Positions 1-8,270 of a stretch of 13,849 nt of DNA are shown here, piece by piece. The stretch is taken from the NCBI GenBank assembly GCA_902496125.1, contig CABUZU010000048.1:1-13849 (forward strand), read 5' to 3'. Source of the stretch: an uncultured Lachnospiraceae bacterium (GTDB lineage: Bacteria; Bacillota; Clostridia; Lachnospirales; Lachnospiraceae). The translations under genes were made by a program, and so were the position numbers. A model generated the notes under the pieces. It was not told where the DNA came from and made no database searches. It saw nothing but the letters and a program-made list of their open reading frames with translations. Numbering within the stretch: position 1 is the stretch's first letter; each line of letters starts with the position of its first letter.

Positions 1-516
1 CAGGATTCTGGAGCAATGATTAATCCCACTCGTAAAATTGGTCCTCAGTTTGTAGAGTATATCCGTACTCATGAAAATATTTCTAAGAAGGATGCTTGGA
101 GGAAAGGTGTTGAAATGCTTGAGAAGATGCGTCTTCCAAGTGGTGATAACATTATGAATAGTTATCCATTCCAATTAAGTGGTGGTATGAGACAGCGTGT
201 AGGTATTGCAATGGCTATGACATTCCAGCCAAAGCTTTTACTTGCCGATGAGCCAACATCTGCACTTGATGTAACAACACAGGCACAGATTGTTAGACAG
301 ATGATGGAACTTAGAGATCAGTTCGGCACAAGTATCATCATCGTAACTCATAACTTAGGTGTAGCTGCTTATATGTCTGATAAAATTGTGGTTATGAAAA
401 ATGGTAAGGTAGTGGATGCTGGAGATCGAGAGACGATCTTAAATCATCCAACAGATGACTATACCAAGAATTTATTAAGTTGTGTACCAACATTGGAGGG
501 AGAACGTTATGAGTAA
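1..516 (+). CDS. Oligopeptide/dipeptide ABC transporter ATP-binding protein, OppD/DppD type (5' partial)
   Basis: This is the C-terminal 171 residues of an ABC ATPase that powers peptide (or related solute) uptake at the cytoplasmic face of the membrane. The frame is open from base 1, so the Walker A part lies outside the window. The visible start is the Q-loop region (QDSGAMINP, matching the family pattern QDPMTSLNP). The ABC signature LSGGMRQRVGIAMA, the Walker B plus D-loop LLLADEPTSALD and the H-loop histidine in IIIVTHNLG follow in order, so the ATPase core looks intact. The protein stops soon after the TKNLL motif and lacks the cysteine-bearing oligo_HPY tail that many OppD proteins have; its partner gene has that tail. 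It overlaps the next gene by 8 bases, as expected for a co-translated OppD/OppF pair. The transported substrate cannot be told from the ATPases. Confidence 0.93.
   Translation, partial: QDSGAMINPTRKIGPQFVEYIRTHENISKKDAWRKGVEMLEKMRLPSGDNIMNSYPFQLSGGMRQRVGIAMAMTFQPKLLLADEPTSALDVTTQAQIVRQMMELRDQFGTSIIIVTHNLGVAAYMSDKIVVMKNGKVVDAGDRETILNHPTDDYTKNLLSCVPTLEGERYE
495..500 (+). promoter_or_regulatory. Ribosome binding site deciding the start of the second ATPase
   Basis: GGAGGG lies 8 bases before the ATG at 509. An in-frame GTG at 482 has no such site before it, so the ATG at 509 is the better start and the two ATPase genes overlap by 8 bases. Confidence 0.75.
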
Positions 517-1465
517 ACAAAGAGAACTTGTTTTAGAGACAAAACATTTAACAAAAAAGTTTCCTGCTTCCAACAATCGTACATTAACTGCTTGTGAGGA
601 TATTTCATTACAATTTTATAAAGGTGAAACCTTAGGTATTGTAGGAGAGAGTGGTTGCGGAAAGAGTACATTTATGAAAATGATTGTACAGTTAGAACAG
701 CCAACAGAAGGGGAAGTTCTTTTCCATGGAGAAGACCTTACCAAGTTAAAAGGCGAGAAGCTTCGCCAGAATCGTCAGCATATTCAGATGGTATTTCAGG
801 ATCCATCTGCTGCGTTCAATCCAAAAATGAAAATCCGCGATATCATCTGCGAACCTCTTTTAAATTTTAAGAAGATTAAAAAGAGCGAAAAAGATGCAGT
901 CGCTAGAAAATATTTAGAGCTTGTTGAATTACCAGGTGATTTTGCAGACCGCTACCCCCATAACATGAGCGGTGGACAAAGACAAAGAATTGGTATCGCA
1001 AGAGCCCTAACTCTAGAACCCGAATTAATTATGTGTGATGAGTCTACCTCAGCGTTAGACGTATCCGTTCAAAAAACAGTTATTGAATTAATCGTAAAAC
1101 TTCAAAAAGAAAAAAATATTTCCATTGGATTTATTTGCCATGATATTTCTCTAATGGGACAGATGGCCCATCAAGTCGCTGTTATGTATCTTGGAAACAT
1201 TGTAGAAGTCTTACCTGGTAAAGGCCTTGGTGAGAATGCAGTTCATCCTTATACCAAAGCACTGATGGCATCAATTTTTGATTTAAATATGGATTATTCA
1301 AAACCAATTGAAAGTATTGAAAGTGAAATTCCAAGTCCACTTGACGTACCACCGGGATGCCCATTCCAGAATCGTTGCGAACATTGTATGGACAAGTGTA
1401 CGAAGGAAAAACCAAAGTTAAAAGACGTTGGAGATATGCATAAAGTTGCATGTCATTTATTTTAG
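509..1465 (+). CDS. Oligopeptide/dipeptide ABC transporter ATP-binding protein, OppF/DppF type
   Basis: A complete 318-residue ABC ATPase, the partner of the preceding OppD-type subunit in a peptide importer. It has Walker A GESGCGKST, the Q-loop stretch MVFQDPSAAFNP, the signature MSGGQRQRIGIARAL, Walker B LIMCDESTSALD and the H-loop ICHD. The C-terminus carries the oligo_HPY region: a PSPLDVPPGCPF segment followed by closely spaced cysteines (CPFQNRCEHCMDKC) and a last VACH. In some family members this cysteine cluster is reported to bind an iron-sulfur cluster; whether it does so here is unknown. The start is the ATG preceded by GGAGGG. The MATE gene begins 10 bases after its stop, so the three genes probably share a transcript. 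Membrane permeases and the substrate-binding protein would lie upstream, outside the window. Confidence 0.95.
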   Translation: MSKQRELVLETKHLTKKFPASNNRTLTACEDISLQFYKGETLGIVGESGCGKSTFMKMIVQLEQPTEGEVLFHGEDLTKLKGEKLRQNRQHIQMVFQDPSAAFNPKMKIRDIICEPLLNFKKIKKSEKDAVARKYLELVELPGDFADRYPHNMSGGQRQRIGIARALTLEPELIMCDESTSALDVSVQKTVIELIVKLQKEKNISIGFICHDISLMGQMAHQVAVMYLGNIVEVLPGKGLGENAVHPYTKALMASIFDLNMDYSKPIESIESEIPSPLDVPPGCPFQNRCEHCMDKCTKEKPKLKDVGDMHKVACHLF

Positions 1466-1475
1466 GAGAGTGTGA

Positions 1476-2813
1476 ATGAAAGAAGTATCCTTAACAGAAG
1501 GTAAGATTGCTAAGAATTTATTTCTATTCATGATTCCAATTTTAGCTGGTAGTTTAATTCAACAGTTATATAATACCGTAGACTTAATTTTAGTAGGTAA
1601 ATATACTGGTACTTATGCGACAGCTGCAATTGGCTCAAGTTCTCTGATTGTTACATGTTTAATTGGATTTTTTACAGGTATGGCAGTGGGTACTAATGTA
1701 ATCACTGCCCATATTTTTGGCAGTAAGGATGAAAAAAATCTAAAAAAACTCGTACAGACCGTATTCGTATTTGGAATTGTCGGTGGACTTGTGCTTATGG
1801 CAATTGGAATTATTTTTGCCCCTACATTTTTACATTTGATGAATACCCCTGCAGAAGTCTTTGAACATGCCCTTATCTATCTTCGTATTTATATGATGAG
1901 TATGGTAGGGATTGTATTTTACAATTTGACTTCTGGAATTTCAAGAGCGATTGGCGATTCAAGAACTCCGATGGTTGTTCAGATAATCGGTGGATTTGTC
2001 AATGTGGTCGTTGATGTATTTTTAATTGCTGGACTCAATATGGGTGTTACCGGTGCAGCGATTGCAACCTTTTTATCCCAGACTACAGCAGCCTTAATTA
2101 TGGTCGTAAAAATCAATAATGCCCTGGTAAAGGAAAATTTCTTTACTTGTTTTAAGGCTTTTGATTCTAATTTGTTATTACGTATTATGAAAATCGGTGT
2201 TCCAGCTGGTGTTCAGTCCATGATTATTACGTTTTCAAATATCATTGTACAGAGTCAAATCAATAGTTTTGGTGTAGATGCAATTACAACATTTACTGCT
2301 TACTTTAAGATTGAACTTTTAATGTATCTTCCTGCGATGGCAATGGGACAAGCTGTTGTTTCCTTTGTCGGACAAAACTATGGAGCAAATCAGATTAAGA
2401 GAATGAAACGCGGTGTGAGAGTATCCCTTGTTATGGGTGCAGTTATGGTAGAGGCGATTAGCTTATTTGTAATGTTCTTTAGTAAGCAAGCATTTGGTAT
2501 CTTTACCTCAAGTGAAGCAGCCATCCAATATGGTACACAGATTGCATGGATTGCCTTTCCATTTTACTTTTTATATCCAATACTGGAGACCTTCAGTGGA
2601 GAAATCAGAGGAATTGGAGAAGCTCTTGGTCCGATGATTATTACTGTATTTAGCTTTTGCGTTGTAAGAGTTAGCGTACTATTTGCCTTATTAAACATTT
2701 GGCATGAAGTAAAAACCGTAGCGATTGTTTACCCGATTTCTTGGGCAACCGCAACCATTTTATTATTGATTTATGGTACGATTTATAAAAGAAAGAAGTT
2801 TAAAGAGGCGTAA
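1476..2813 (+). CDS. MATE family multidrug/metabolite exporter
   Basis: A 445-residue, strongly hydrophobic protein of the length expected for a 12-helix MATE transporter, which exports drugs or metabolites using a Na+ or H+ gradient. The N-terminus (LTEGKIAKNLFLFMIPILAGSL then QQLYNTVDLILVGKYTG) matches the family's first helices. The second half repeats the pattern (MKIGVPAGVQSMII, then GQAVVSFVGQNYGANQ and FSGEIRGIGEALGPM), as expected for the duplicated MATE fold. The ribosome binding site AGGAG overlaps the stop codon of the upstream ATPase, so expression is probably coupled to the transporter operon. A strong terminator overlaps its last codons. The family assignment is firm; the substrate is unknown. 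Confidence 0.94.
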   Translation: MKEVSLTEGKIAKNLFLFMIPILAGSLIQQLYNTVDLILVGKYTGTYATAAIGSSSLIVTCLIGFFTGMAVGTNVITAHIFGSKDEKNLKKLVQTVFVFGIVGGLVLMAIGIIFAPTFLHLMNTPAEVFEHALIYLRIYMMSMVGIVFYNLTSGISRAIGDSRTPMVVQIIGGFVNVVVDVFLIAGLNMGVTGAAIATFLSQTTAALIMVVKINNALVKENFFTCFKAFDSNLLLRIMKIGVPAGVQSMIITFSNIIVQSQINSFGVDAITTFTAYFKIELLMYLPAMAMGQAVVSFVGQNYGANQIKRMKRGVRVSLVMGAVMVEAISLFVMFFSKQAFGIFTSSEAAIQYGTQIAWIAFPFYFLYPILETFSGEIRGIGEALGPMIITVFSFCVVRVSVLFALLNIWHEVKTVAIVYPISWATATILLLIYGTIYKRKKFKEA

Positions 2814-2830
2814 ACACGTCTCTTTTTTTT
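2802..2830 (+). terminator. Rho-independent terminator after the transporter/MATE operon
   Basis: AAAGAGGCGT pairs with ACGTCTCTTT (one G-U pair) around an AAAC loop, and the 3' arm runs straight into a T tract ending at 2830. The stem begins inside the last codons of the MATE gene and includes its stop codon. It separates the transporter operon from the pilin operon. Confidence 0.88.
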
Positions 2831-2872
2831 AACGAAAAAAGTCCATAATAGGTAGAAGCTACAAGGATTTCA

Positions 2873-2881
2873 TGTTATACT
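2873..2881 (+). promoter_or_regulatory. Likely extended -10 promoter of the pilin operon
   Basis: TGTTATACT combines a TGn extension with a -10 box close to TATAAT and sits 25 bases before the GTG start, downstream of the terminator. No good TTGACA-like -35 box lies about 17 bases upstream, so this could be an extended -10 promoter or one that needs an activator. The block found before the DUF4430 genes is not seen here. Confidence 0.5.
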
Positions 2882-2906
2882 TAAAAAAAAGCCAAGGAGA
2901 TTAAAC

Positions 2907-5900
2907 GTGAAAAAATTAAAAAAACAAGCTGGCTTTACACTCATTGAATTAGTAGTGGTTATGGCGATTATGGTTATGTTAGCTTCTCTTGCTGGATGGG
3001 GAATTTTATCTTGGAGAAAAAATTCTGAATGGCTAAAGGATGAAGGTTATGCAAAGATTACGTTTTTAGCGGCACAGTCAGCTTTATCAAATAAAAATGC
3101 AACAAATACATTAGATGATTATATGGGACAAGTAAAAGAAGAAGGCACGAAGGTTTCATCGGTTAAAAATCTTCCAAAGGACTATTTAGGTGAGAATACT
3201 GATGATAGAATCTATTATCTAAGTGCGAAAAGAGGCGAATATCTAGACTATAGTAAAGGAAAGAGAGTAAGCAATCAAGCCAAATTAATTTTTGATTTAC
3301 TCAGTTCTAGTATGGATGAGGACTCTGCGTTAAATGGAGCAATTGTTTTAGAGGTAGATGTAAAAGCCGGACAAATCTATTCCACCTTTGTTGGAACCTG
3401 GGCAGATTCCTTTACCTACCAGTTTTTACGAAGTGGAGAACGTGGAGATATTAGTATTACTGGTGATAGTGAGCAGGTAAAGGCAACCCAGATTCGTGGC
3501 AATGTAAACTATCGAAAAGAACATGTATTTGGTTACTATACATTAGGAGAAGTAGGCGAGGTTGCAAGCCTTTCACCAAAGAAGTTAAAGGTCACTTCAC
3601 TAGAAATTGAAAATAATCAAACCCTAGACTTAAAGTTTTCTAGTAATTCCAAATTGCAAAATTGGGACGTCATTTATAAAATTGATGTCTATAGTAAAAA
3701 TCAAAAACTGCTATTTTCAATTAAGCTAAGAGGAATTGACTATCAAAAAGACTATGATGGAATAACAAGCCTAGAGGTGGGAAAGAAGACGTACCAGTTT
3801 CCCCTGACCTATGATGGAACGACCTATACCCTGACCTTAGATGCAATGGTATCTTCACAGGTTTTGCAATTAAATCAAAGCTTTCAGGAAATTGATACCC
3901 TAAGCATTACGAGATTTTTAACGAAAGAAGATGCTTCCAATAATATTTATGCTACTGTTCAAGCACAGCCTTTTGAGGTTGATGATAGAAGTGCGACTAG
4001 AACCGATGAGGCCTATAAGAAATTTATTTCCGAATTTGGTACATTTGACTATACGACAGAAGAACCAAGAAAGAGTGAAGAGGTTTGTGCATTGTATTCG
4101 AATATTACAGAGGATAAGGTTGTAGAAATCGCAAATTTTAGACATTTAAATAACATTCGCTATTATAACGATAAGAAAAATAAGACAAGCTTTAAACTGT
4201 TAAACGATTTAGATTGGAAGGATGCCATCATCTATGAACTAAAGACCGAAGAAGGCGGTGCCCTACGTCTAAAGAAATGGGAGAAATCTGCCCAATTCCC
4301 AACCATTGATACGAAGTTTGATAAAAACTGGACCTTTGATGGAAATCATAAGAGCATTAAAAACCTAGAACTAGGAAGTCTATCCGAAGTCCGTTATAGT
4401 GATAATAATAAATTAGAATTTAAAAATGAAGCAACAAATCTTGCGATGTTTACGAGAAATGATGGAAGTATTCAAAATATCTATTTTAAAAATTGTAACA
4501 TCTATAGTGAAGTAGATACCCTAAATGGAGTCGCCTTACTATGTAGTACCAATGAAGGAACGATTTCTGGTGTCACAATTGATTCGAAAACTACAATGAG
4601 TGCAACCTTAAAAGAGAGTAAGCAGTCAGGAATGGGCAGTATTGCAGGAATCAATCAAGGTGGTATCATTGAGGGCTGTGTCAATGAAGGCAGCGTAGAA
4701 GCAAGAGGAGATAATGTCGGTGGATTGGTTGGCTATAACAAGGATGGCAAAATTGTTTTTAGTCAAAAGCAGGGCATCCAAAGTGTTATTGGAATGAATA
4801 ATGTGGGTGGTTTAGTTGGATTTAATGATGCAGCAGGAGAGATTGAGCTTAAGTCCAAGCTCTTTGTTAAAAAAGTCATTGGAACAGGTGATGATATCGG
4901 AGGCTATATTGGCAAGAATACCTCTGCAACGATTTTTGAAAATCCAATTGAAGTTTCTTGTGAAAGCATGGAAGGCGGAAACAATGTCGGCGGTGTGATT
5001 GGCGAAAACAATATCGATGTCACGAAAGCCATTACGATACAAGCATCTGTAGACAAAGGTGTAATTACGGCACAAGACCATGTTGGTGGAATTTTTGGTA
5101 GTCAACAAGGTTTGGCCGTGATAAAAGATAGCACCAACCATATGGAAATTAATGCAAATGGTTTGGCTGGAGGAATTGTAGGTTTTGTAGCAGAAAAGAC
5201 GAGTGAAGATGATGAGGTAAGTACGCTAAGCCTATCAGATTTACCTCCAATAGAAGTTGATGTCCAATATACACTTGAGATTTCTAATACGATAAACTAT
5301 GGTAAGGTTTACAGTAAGTCAGGACCAGTCGGTGGCATTATTTCTAAAACGCCACAGGAATCAAAAATTTCTGAGTGTAAAAATTATGCCGATATCGGTT
5401 CGAAGGAAGGAGTAGTTGGTGGAATCTGTGGAATTAACAATGGTGGCAAGATTCTATCTTGTGAAATTGGAGTAGAAGATACCTTACAGCTATCAGGTAA
5501 AAACATCGGTATCCTAGTAGGAACCAATATTGGTTCGATTAGCGAATGTACGGTAGGCAATCAAGTTTCATTAAAAACAGATGGTATCGAAAACCTAGGT
5601 GGGATTACAGCAGATAATCAAGGAATGATTATCTGCTGTAACGTTACCTTTGATTTTAACGATTTAAAATCGATCACAAATTTAGGTGGAATTGCAGCAA
5701 CGAATAGTTTTGAAATTAGTGATACTACCTATACAGGAAGTATGAGCGTAACCAATACAGAAGTGGTAGGTGGAATTGTTGGCGAGAATGACGGTGGTGT
5801 TATTAATTGTACTGTACAATTAGAAGCCTTACAGGCAACTGGAACCTCTACTATAGGTGGAATAGTAGGAAGAAATAATAGAAGCATTGAAACTTCCATT

Positions 5901-6917
5901 CTTGTTGCAAACAAAGAGTCTAAGATTTCCATTGAACAAGGACGATTAGGTGGGATTGCAGGACTAAATAATGGCAGTATTGCAAATTGTGGTGCGACTA
6001 GAAGTTGGGAATTTATCGGTGGAGCACTAAGTGCATTAGAATCCGATATTACAAGAATCCCTGATTTTACCAACGATGCTAGTTTAGACACAGGAGTCTA
6101 TTTATTTGAAGTGACAAAAGAAGGAACCCTTGGTGGTATTGTAGGAGAGAATGGACAAGACGGCACCGTAAAACAGTGCATTACGGGTAAAAAATGGAAA
6201 TTGACCTCCAAAGGCATCAGTGCAGGAATGATTGGTGTAAATAAGAGTGGATTAGAAAACTCAGAGCTTGTAAACCAAGCCACCGTTATGCAGTCAGGAA
6301 TTATTGGCAGTCAAGAAGTTACAAGTTCTAATTCTTGGATCTTAGAAAAATGCTATAATTTAGGCAAGGTTGAAAATAAAGATGGAAAGGCGGCAGGAAT
6401 TATTTCAAATGTTAAGTACTATGGTGGAACGATTCGAAATTGTAGAAACTATGGGGAAATTGTTGGAAATAAAGCCGCAGGAATCCTAACAGGTGAAGGC
6501 GTATCCATGCAGCTAATGGGTTGTATCAATCAAGGAACGATTACGGCAACCAGTAAAGCAGCAGGAATATCCGTCGGTTGTGGAACTAGTTTTGTCAATT
6601 GCCATAATTTTGCTACCATCACCTCAGATAGCACAGCAGGAATTGCCAATTTAAAGACACAGGCTTATTTTACCCAGTGCGCAAACTTTGGTAAGATTGC
6701 TTCAGACAATACATCTTATGCAATTACCAATGCACAGGTAGGAGATACACAGTGTAAGTATACGATGGGCCAGATTCCTCTTACACCACTACTAACCGAG
6801 TCCACGAAAATAAATTATATTACCGATAAAGAATTTGAAACTCCGAAAGAAGCCTATGAATTTTATGTCGATTATATTCAACAAGAAAGTATGAATGCGG
6901 GAGGAGGGATGTCATGA
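2907..6917 (+). CDS. Giant modular type IV pilin-like protein with GLUG-type repeats (candidate tip adhesin)
   Basis: A 1336-residue protein starting at GTG, with AAGGAG 7 bases upstream. The N-terminus is a class III prepilin signal: basic leader MKKLKKQAG, predicted cleavage after Gly9, then FTLIELVVVMAIMVMLASLAG with Glu at +5 and one hydrophobic helix. Residues about 40-200 look like a small pilin globular domain. Residues about 404-530 read like the lead-in of GLUG proteins (RHLNNIRYY, LLNDLDW, TFDGNHKSIKNLEL). Residues about 575-1275 hold roughly 22 repeats of the form VGGIVGxNxGxIxxC, likely a right-handed beta-solenoid. The C-terminus (about 60 residues) has no sortase motif or second membrane segment, so anchoring would be by the pilin helix only. 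Ordinary pilins have about 120-200 residues. By analogy with modular pilins in other bacteria it probably sits at the pilus tip and binds a surface or ligand; the ligand is unknown. It heads an operon of pilin genes and overlaps the next one by 4 bases. Confidence 0.88.
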   Translation: MKKLKKQAGFTLIELVVVMAIMVMLASLAGWGILSWRKNSEWLKDEGYAKITFLAAQSALSNKNATNTLDDYMGQVKEEGTKVSSVKNLPKDYLGENTDDRIYYLSAKRGEYLDYSKGKRVSNQAKLIFDLLSSSMDEDSALNGAIVLEVDVKAGQIYSTFVGTWADSFTYQFLRSGERGDISITGDSEQVKATQIRGNVNYRKEHVFGYYTLGEVGEVASLSPKKLKVTSLEIENNQTLDLKFSSNSKLQNWDVIYKIDVYSKNQKLLFSIKLRGIDYQKDYDGITSLEVGKKTYQFPLTYDGTTYTLTLDAMVSSQVLQLNQSFQEIDTLSITRFLTKEDASNNIYATVQAQPFEVDDRSATRTDEAYKKFISEFGTFDYTTEEPRKSEEVCALYSNITEDKVVEIANFRHLNNIRYYNDKKNKTSFKLLNDLDWKDAIIYELKTEEGGALRLKKWEKSAQFPTIDTKFDKNWTFDGNHKSIKNLELGSLSEVRYSDNNKLEFKNEATNLAMFTRNDGSIQNIYFKNCNIYSEVDTLNGVALLCSTNEGTISGVTIDSKTTMSATLKESKQSGMGSIAGINQGGIIEGCVNEGSVEARGDNVGGLVGYNKDGKIVFSQKQGIQSVIGMNNVGGLVGFNDAAGEIELKSKLFVKKVIGTGDDIGGYIGKNTSATIFENPIEVSCESMEGGNNVGGVIGENNIDVTKAITIQASVDKGVITAQDHVGGIFGSQQGLAVIKDSTNHMEINANGLAGGIVGFVAEKTSEDDEVSTLSLSDLPPIEVDVQYTLEISNTINYGKVYSKSGPVGGIISKTPQESKISECKNYADIGSKEGVVGGICGINNGGKILSCEIGVEDTLQLSGKNIGILVGTNIGSISECTVGNQVSLKTDGIENLGGITADNQGMIICCNVTFDFNDLKSITNLGGIAATNSFEISDTTYTGSMSVTNTEVVGGIVGENDGGVINCTVQLEALQATGTSTIGGIVGRNNRSIETSILVANKESKISIEQGRLGGIAGLNNGSIANCGATRSWEFIGGALSALESDITRIPDFTNDASLDTGVYLFEVTKEGTLGGIVGENGQDGTVKQCITGKKWKLTSKGISAGMIGVNKSGLENSELVNQATVMQSGIIGSQEVTSSNSWILEKCYNLGKVENKDGKAAGIISNVKYYGGTIRNCRNYGEIVGNKAAGILTGEGVSMQLMGCINQGTITATSKAAGISVGCGTSFVNCHNFATITSDSTAGIANLKTQAYFTQCANFGKIASDNTSYAITNAQVGDTQCKYTMGQIPLTPLLTESTKINYITDKEFETPKEAYEFYVDYIQQESMNAGGGMS
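4630..6725 (+). repeat. Degenerate in-frame tandem repeats encoding about 22 GLUG-like coils
   Basis: By eye there are about 22 coding repeats averaging some 32 residues. Early units centre on VGG[IL]VG.N followed by a [GS].I..C element. The last four or so change the core to [AT]AGI and keep a strict Cys plus N.G.I pattern (CRNYGEI, CINQGTI, CANFGKI). DNA copies are diverged; only short pieces such as GGTGGAATTGT recur, so this is an old protein-level repeat and not a recent DNA tandem array. Confidence 0.8.
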
Positions 6918-7339
6918 GAAAAAATCAAAAAGGAGTCGCCATGATTATGGTACTATGTGCAATGGCGGTCATGATGGCAGTATGCCTATCCCTTCTTTAT
7001 GCCGTTGGACAGCTTCATGCATCCGCAGTCAATGAACGCACACAGTTTCAGAATGAAGAACAGGCACTATCCTTTAGCGAGATGCTACAAGACCAGCAAG
7101 GGTTACAAGACTTTATTATAAAAAAATTCATTCCTAGTAAAGAAAATCAGATGGAATTTCATGCATCAGATGAAAGAATTACGATAACCCTATCAAAGAA
7201 AGAAGAGGATGATGAGATTTTCGTCTATGTGATAATACAATATGAAGATGCTAAAGTGATAACGAAATACGATTATAGACAAGATACAGACGGACAATAT
7301 CAGTTAGTAAAGGTATACAAGGTGAAAAATAGTGATTAG
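6914..7339 (+). CDS. GspK/PilK/PilX-like minor pilin lacking Glu+5
   Basis: A 141-residue protein with a short basic leader MRKNQKG, predicted prepilin cleavage after Gly7, then VAMIMVLCAMAVMMAVCLSLLYAVG. Position +5 of the mature protein is Met rather than the usual Glu. Among pilins and pseudopilins, lack of Glu+5 is a hallmark of the GspK/PilK type placed at the very tip of the fibre. The remainder is short (about 105 residues), much smaller than classical GspK. The ATG overlaps the stop of the giant pilin gene (ATGA) and is preceded by a strong GGAGGAGGG. Its last codons overlap the next pilin gene. It probably caps or primes a tip complex with its neighbours. Assignment to the pilin class is firm; the K-type call is inference from the missing Glu and the context. 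Confidence 0.72.
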   Translation: MRKNQKGVAMIMVLCAMAVMMAVCLSLLYAVGQLHASAVNERTQFQNEEQALSFSEMLQDQQGLQDFIIKKFIPSKENQMEFHASDERITITLSKKEEDDEIFVYVIIQYEDAKVITKYDYRQDTDGQYQLVKVYKVKNSD

Positions 7340-7664
7340 ACAAATGTTAAAAAAGAAAGATGGAGTAACGATGGTAGAAGTCCTAGTGGCTTTTACTGTG
7401 TTAATGCTTTGTATGGCGATGGTTTCAGGGGCAATTCATCTGTCTAGTCAAATGCAGATGAGAACGAAGGATTATCGAAACAAAACCCAAGAAATCATCA
7501 AAGATGTAATGGATGGGAAGTCAGATACCAAAAGCATAAATTCTTATAATGAAGTCTTTCGCGATGGAAATGGCAATAGCTTTAAGATACAAGGCTATGA
7601 AATCGTAAAAGACTTTGATGGAATGAAGTTACATTTATTTTCGAACAAAAGCGAGGGAAATTAA
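7332..7664 (+). CDS. Small type IV minor pilin
   Basis: A 110-residue protein with leader MIRQMLKKKDG, predicted cleavage after Gly11, then VTMVEVLVAFTVLMLCMAM with Glu at +5. Only about 75 residues follow the helix, so it has a very small head. I chose the GTG at 7332, which overlaps the upstream stop by 8 bases, because AAGGTG lies 7 bases before it; an ATG at 7344 would only shorten the leader. The position between a K-like pilin and another Glu+5 pilin fits a GspI/PilV-like role in tip-complex assembly. That subtype is inferred from order and size only. Confidence 0.8.
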   Translation: MIRQMLKKKDGVTMVEVLVAFTVLMLCMAMVSGAIHLSSQMQMRTKDYRNKTQEIIKDVMDGKSDTKSINSYNEVFRDGNGNSFKIQGYEIVKDFDGMKLHLFSNKSEGN

Positions 7665-8270
7665 TTGATAAAAAAGATTTTAGCAAATAAGTCCGGTACT
7701 ACCTTAGTTGAAATGGTCGTGACTTTTGCACTAATTGGTATATTCATGGTTGCGGTTATGACTTGTATTTCTAGTACGATTCTAACTTATTCTGATGTAC
7801 AGGCAGTGACAACGAAACAATTCATTGCAGACAATATCTTAAATAATATGAAAGCCAATACAAAGACGATGAGCGAAATACAAGTTACACAAGATGGAAA
7901 GCGACTAGAATATAGCGACAGTGATCACAACTATGTTGTAAAAATCGATGCCGATGGATTTAACGGCAAGTACTATAAAAAGAATGTAAAAGAATTTATC
8001 GATGCACCGATAATCGAAGAAGGAATCGTAACTGCTCGTTATTATGAACAACAAGAAGGAAAAATAGTTGATAAGGCAGATGGTAAGGCAGTATGTCGAA
8101 GCCTGCAACAGTTAAGCAATCAGAAAGTACAGGTAAAATTTGAGATTCCAGATGATGCGATTTATCAGAAAGAATATGTAAGATATTTTAATGTAACTGT
8201 AGAGTTTAATGGATATAGGCAGAGTAAGATTGTGCATTTAGAGAATAAAGTGAAGGTAAGAGTAAGATGA
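7665..8270 (+). CDS. Type IV minor pilin (PilW/GspJ-like by position)
   Basis: A 201-residue protein with leader MIKKILANKSG, predicted cleavage after Gly11, then TTLVEMVVTFALIGIFMVAVM with Glu at +5. The head of about 165 residues looks beta-rich, with segments such as YVVKIDADGF, VQVKFEIPDD and YFNVTVEFNGY. The start is a TTG directly abutting the previous stop, with GAGGG 7 bases upstream. It overlaps the AraC-type gene by ATGA. It resembles general clostridial prepilin-type proteins, and size and order suggest a GspJ/PilW-like tip subunit; that subtype is tentative. Confidence 0.8.
   Translation: MIKKILANKSGTTLVEMVVTFALIGIFMVAVMTCISSTILTYSDVQAVTTKQFIADNILNNMKANTKTMSEIQVTQDGKRLEYSDSDHNYVVKIDADGFNGKYYKKNVKEFIDAPIIEEGIVTARYYEQQEGKIVDKADGKAVCRSLQQLSNQKVQVKFEIPDDAIYQKEYVRYFNVTVEFNGYRQSKIVHLENKVKVRVR

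Noticed and set aside
4812..6283. Open frames on the minus strand inside the giant pilin gene, rich in FSPTIPP-like motifs
   Set aside because: They are the mirror image of the GGIVGEN-type repeats on the plus strand; they have no ribosome binding sites and no coherent products.
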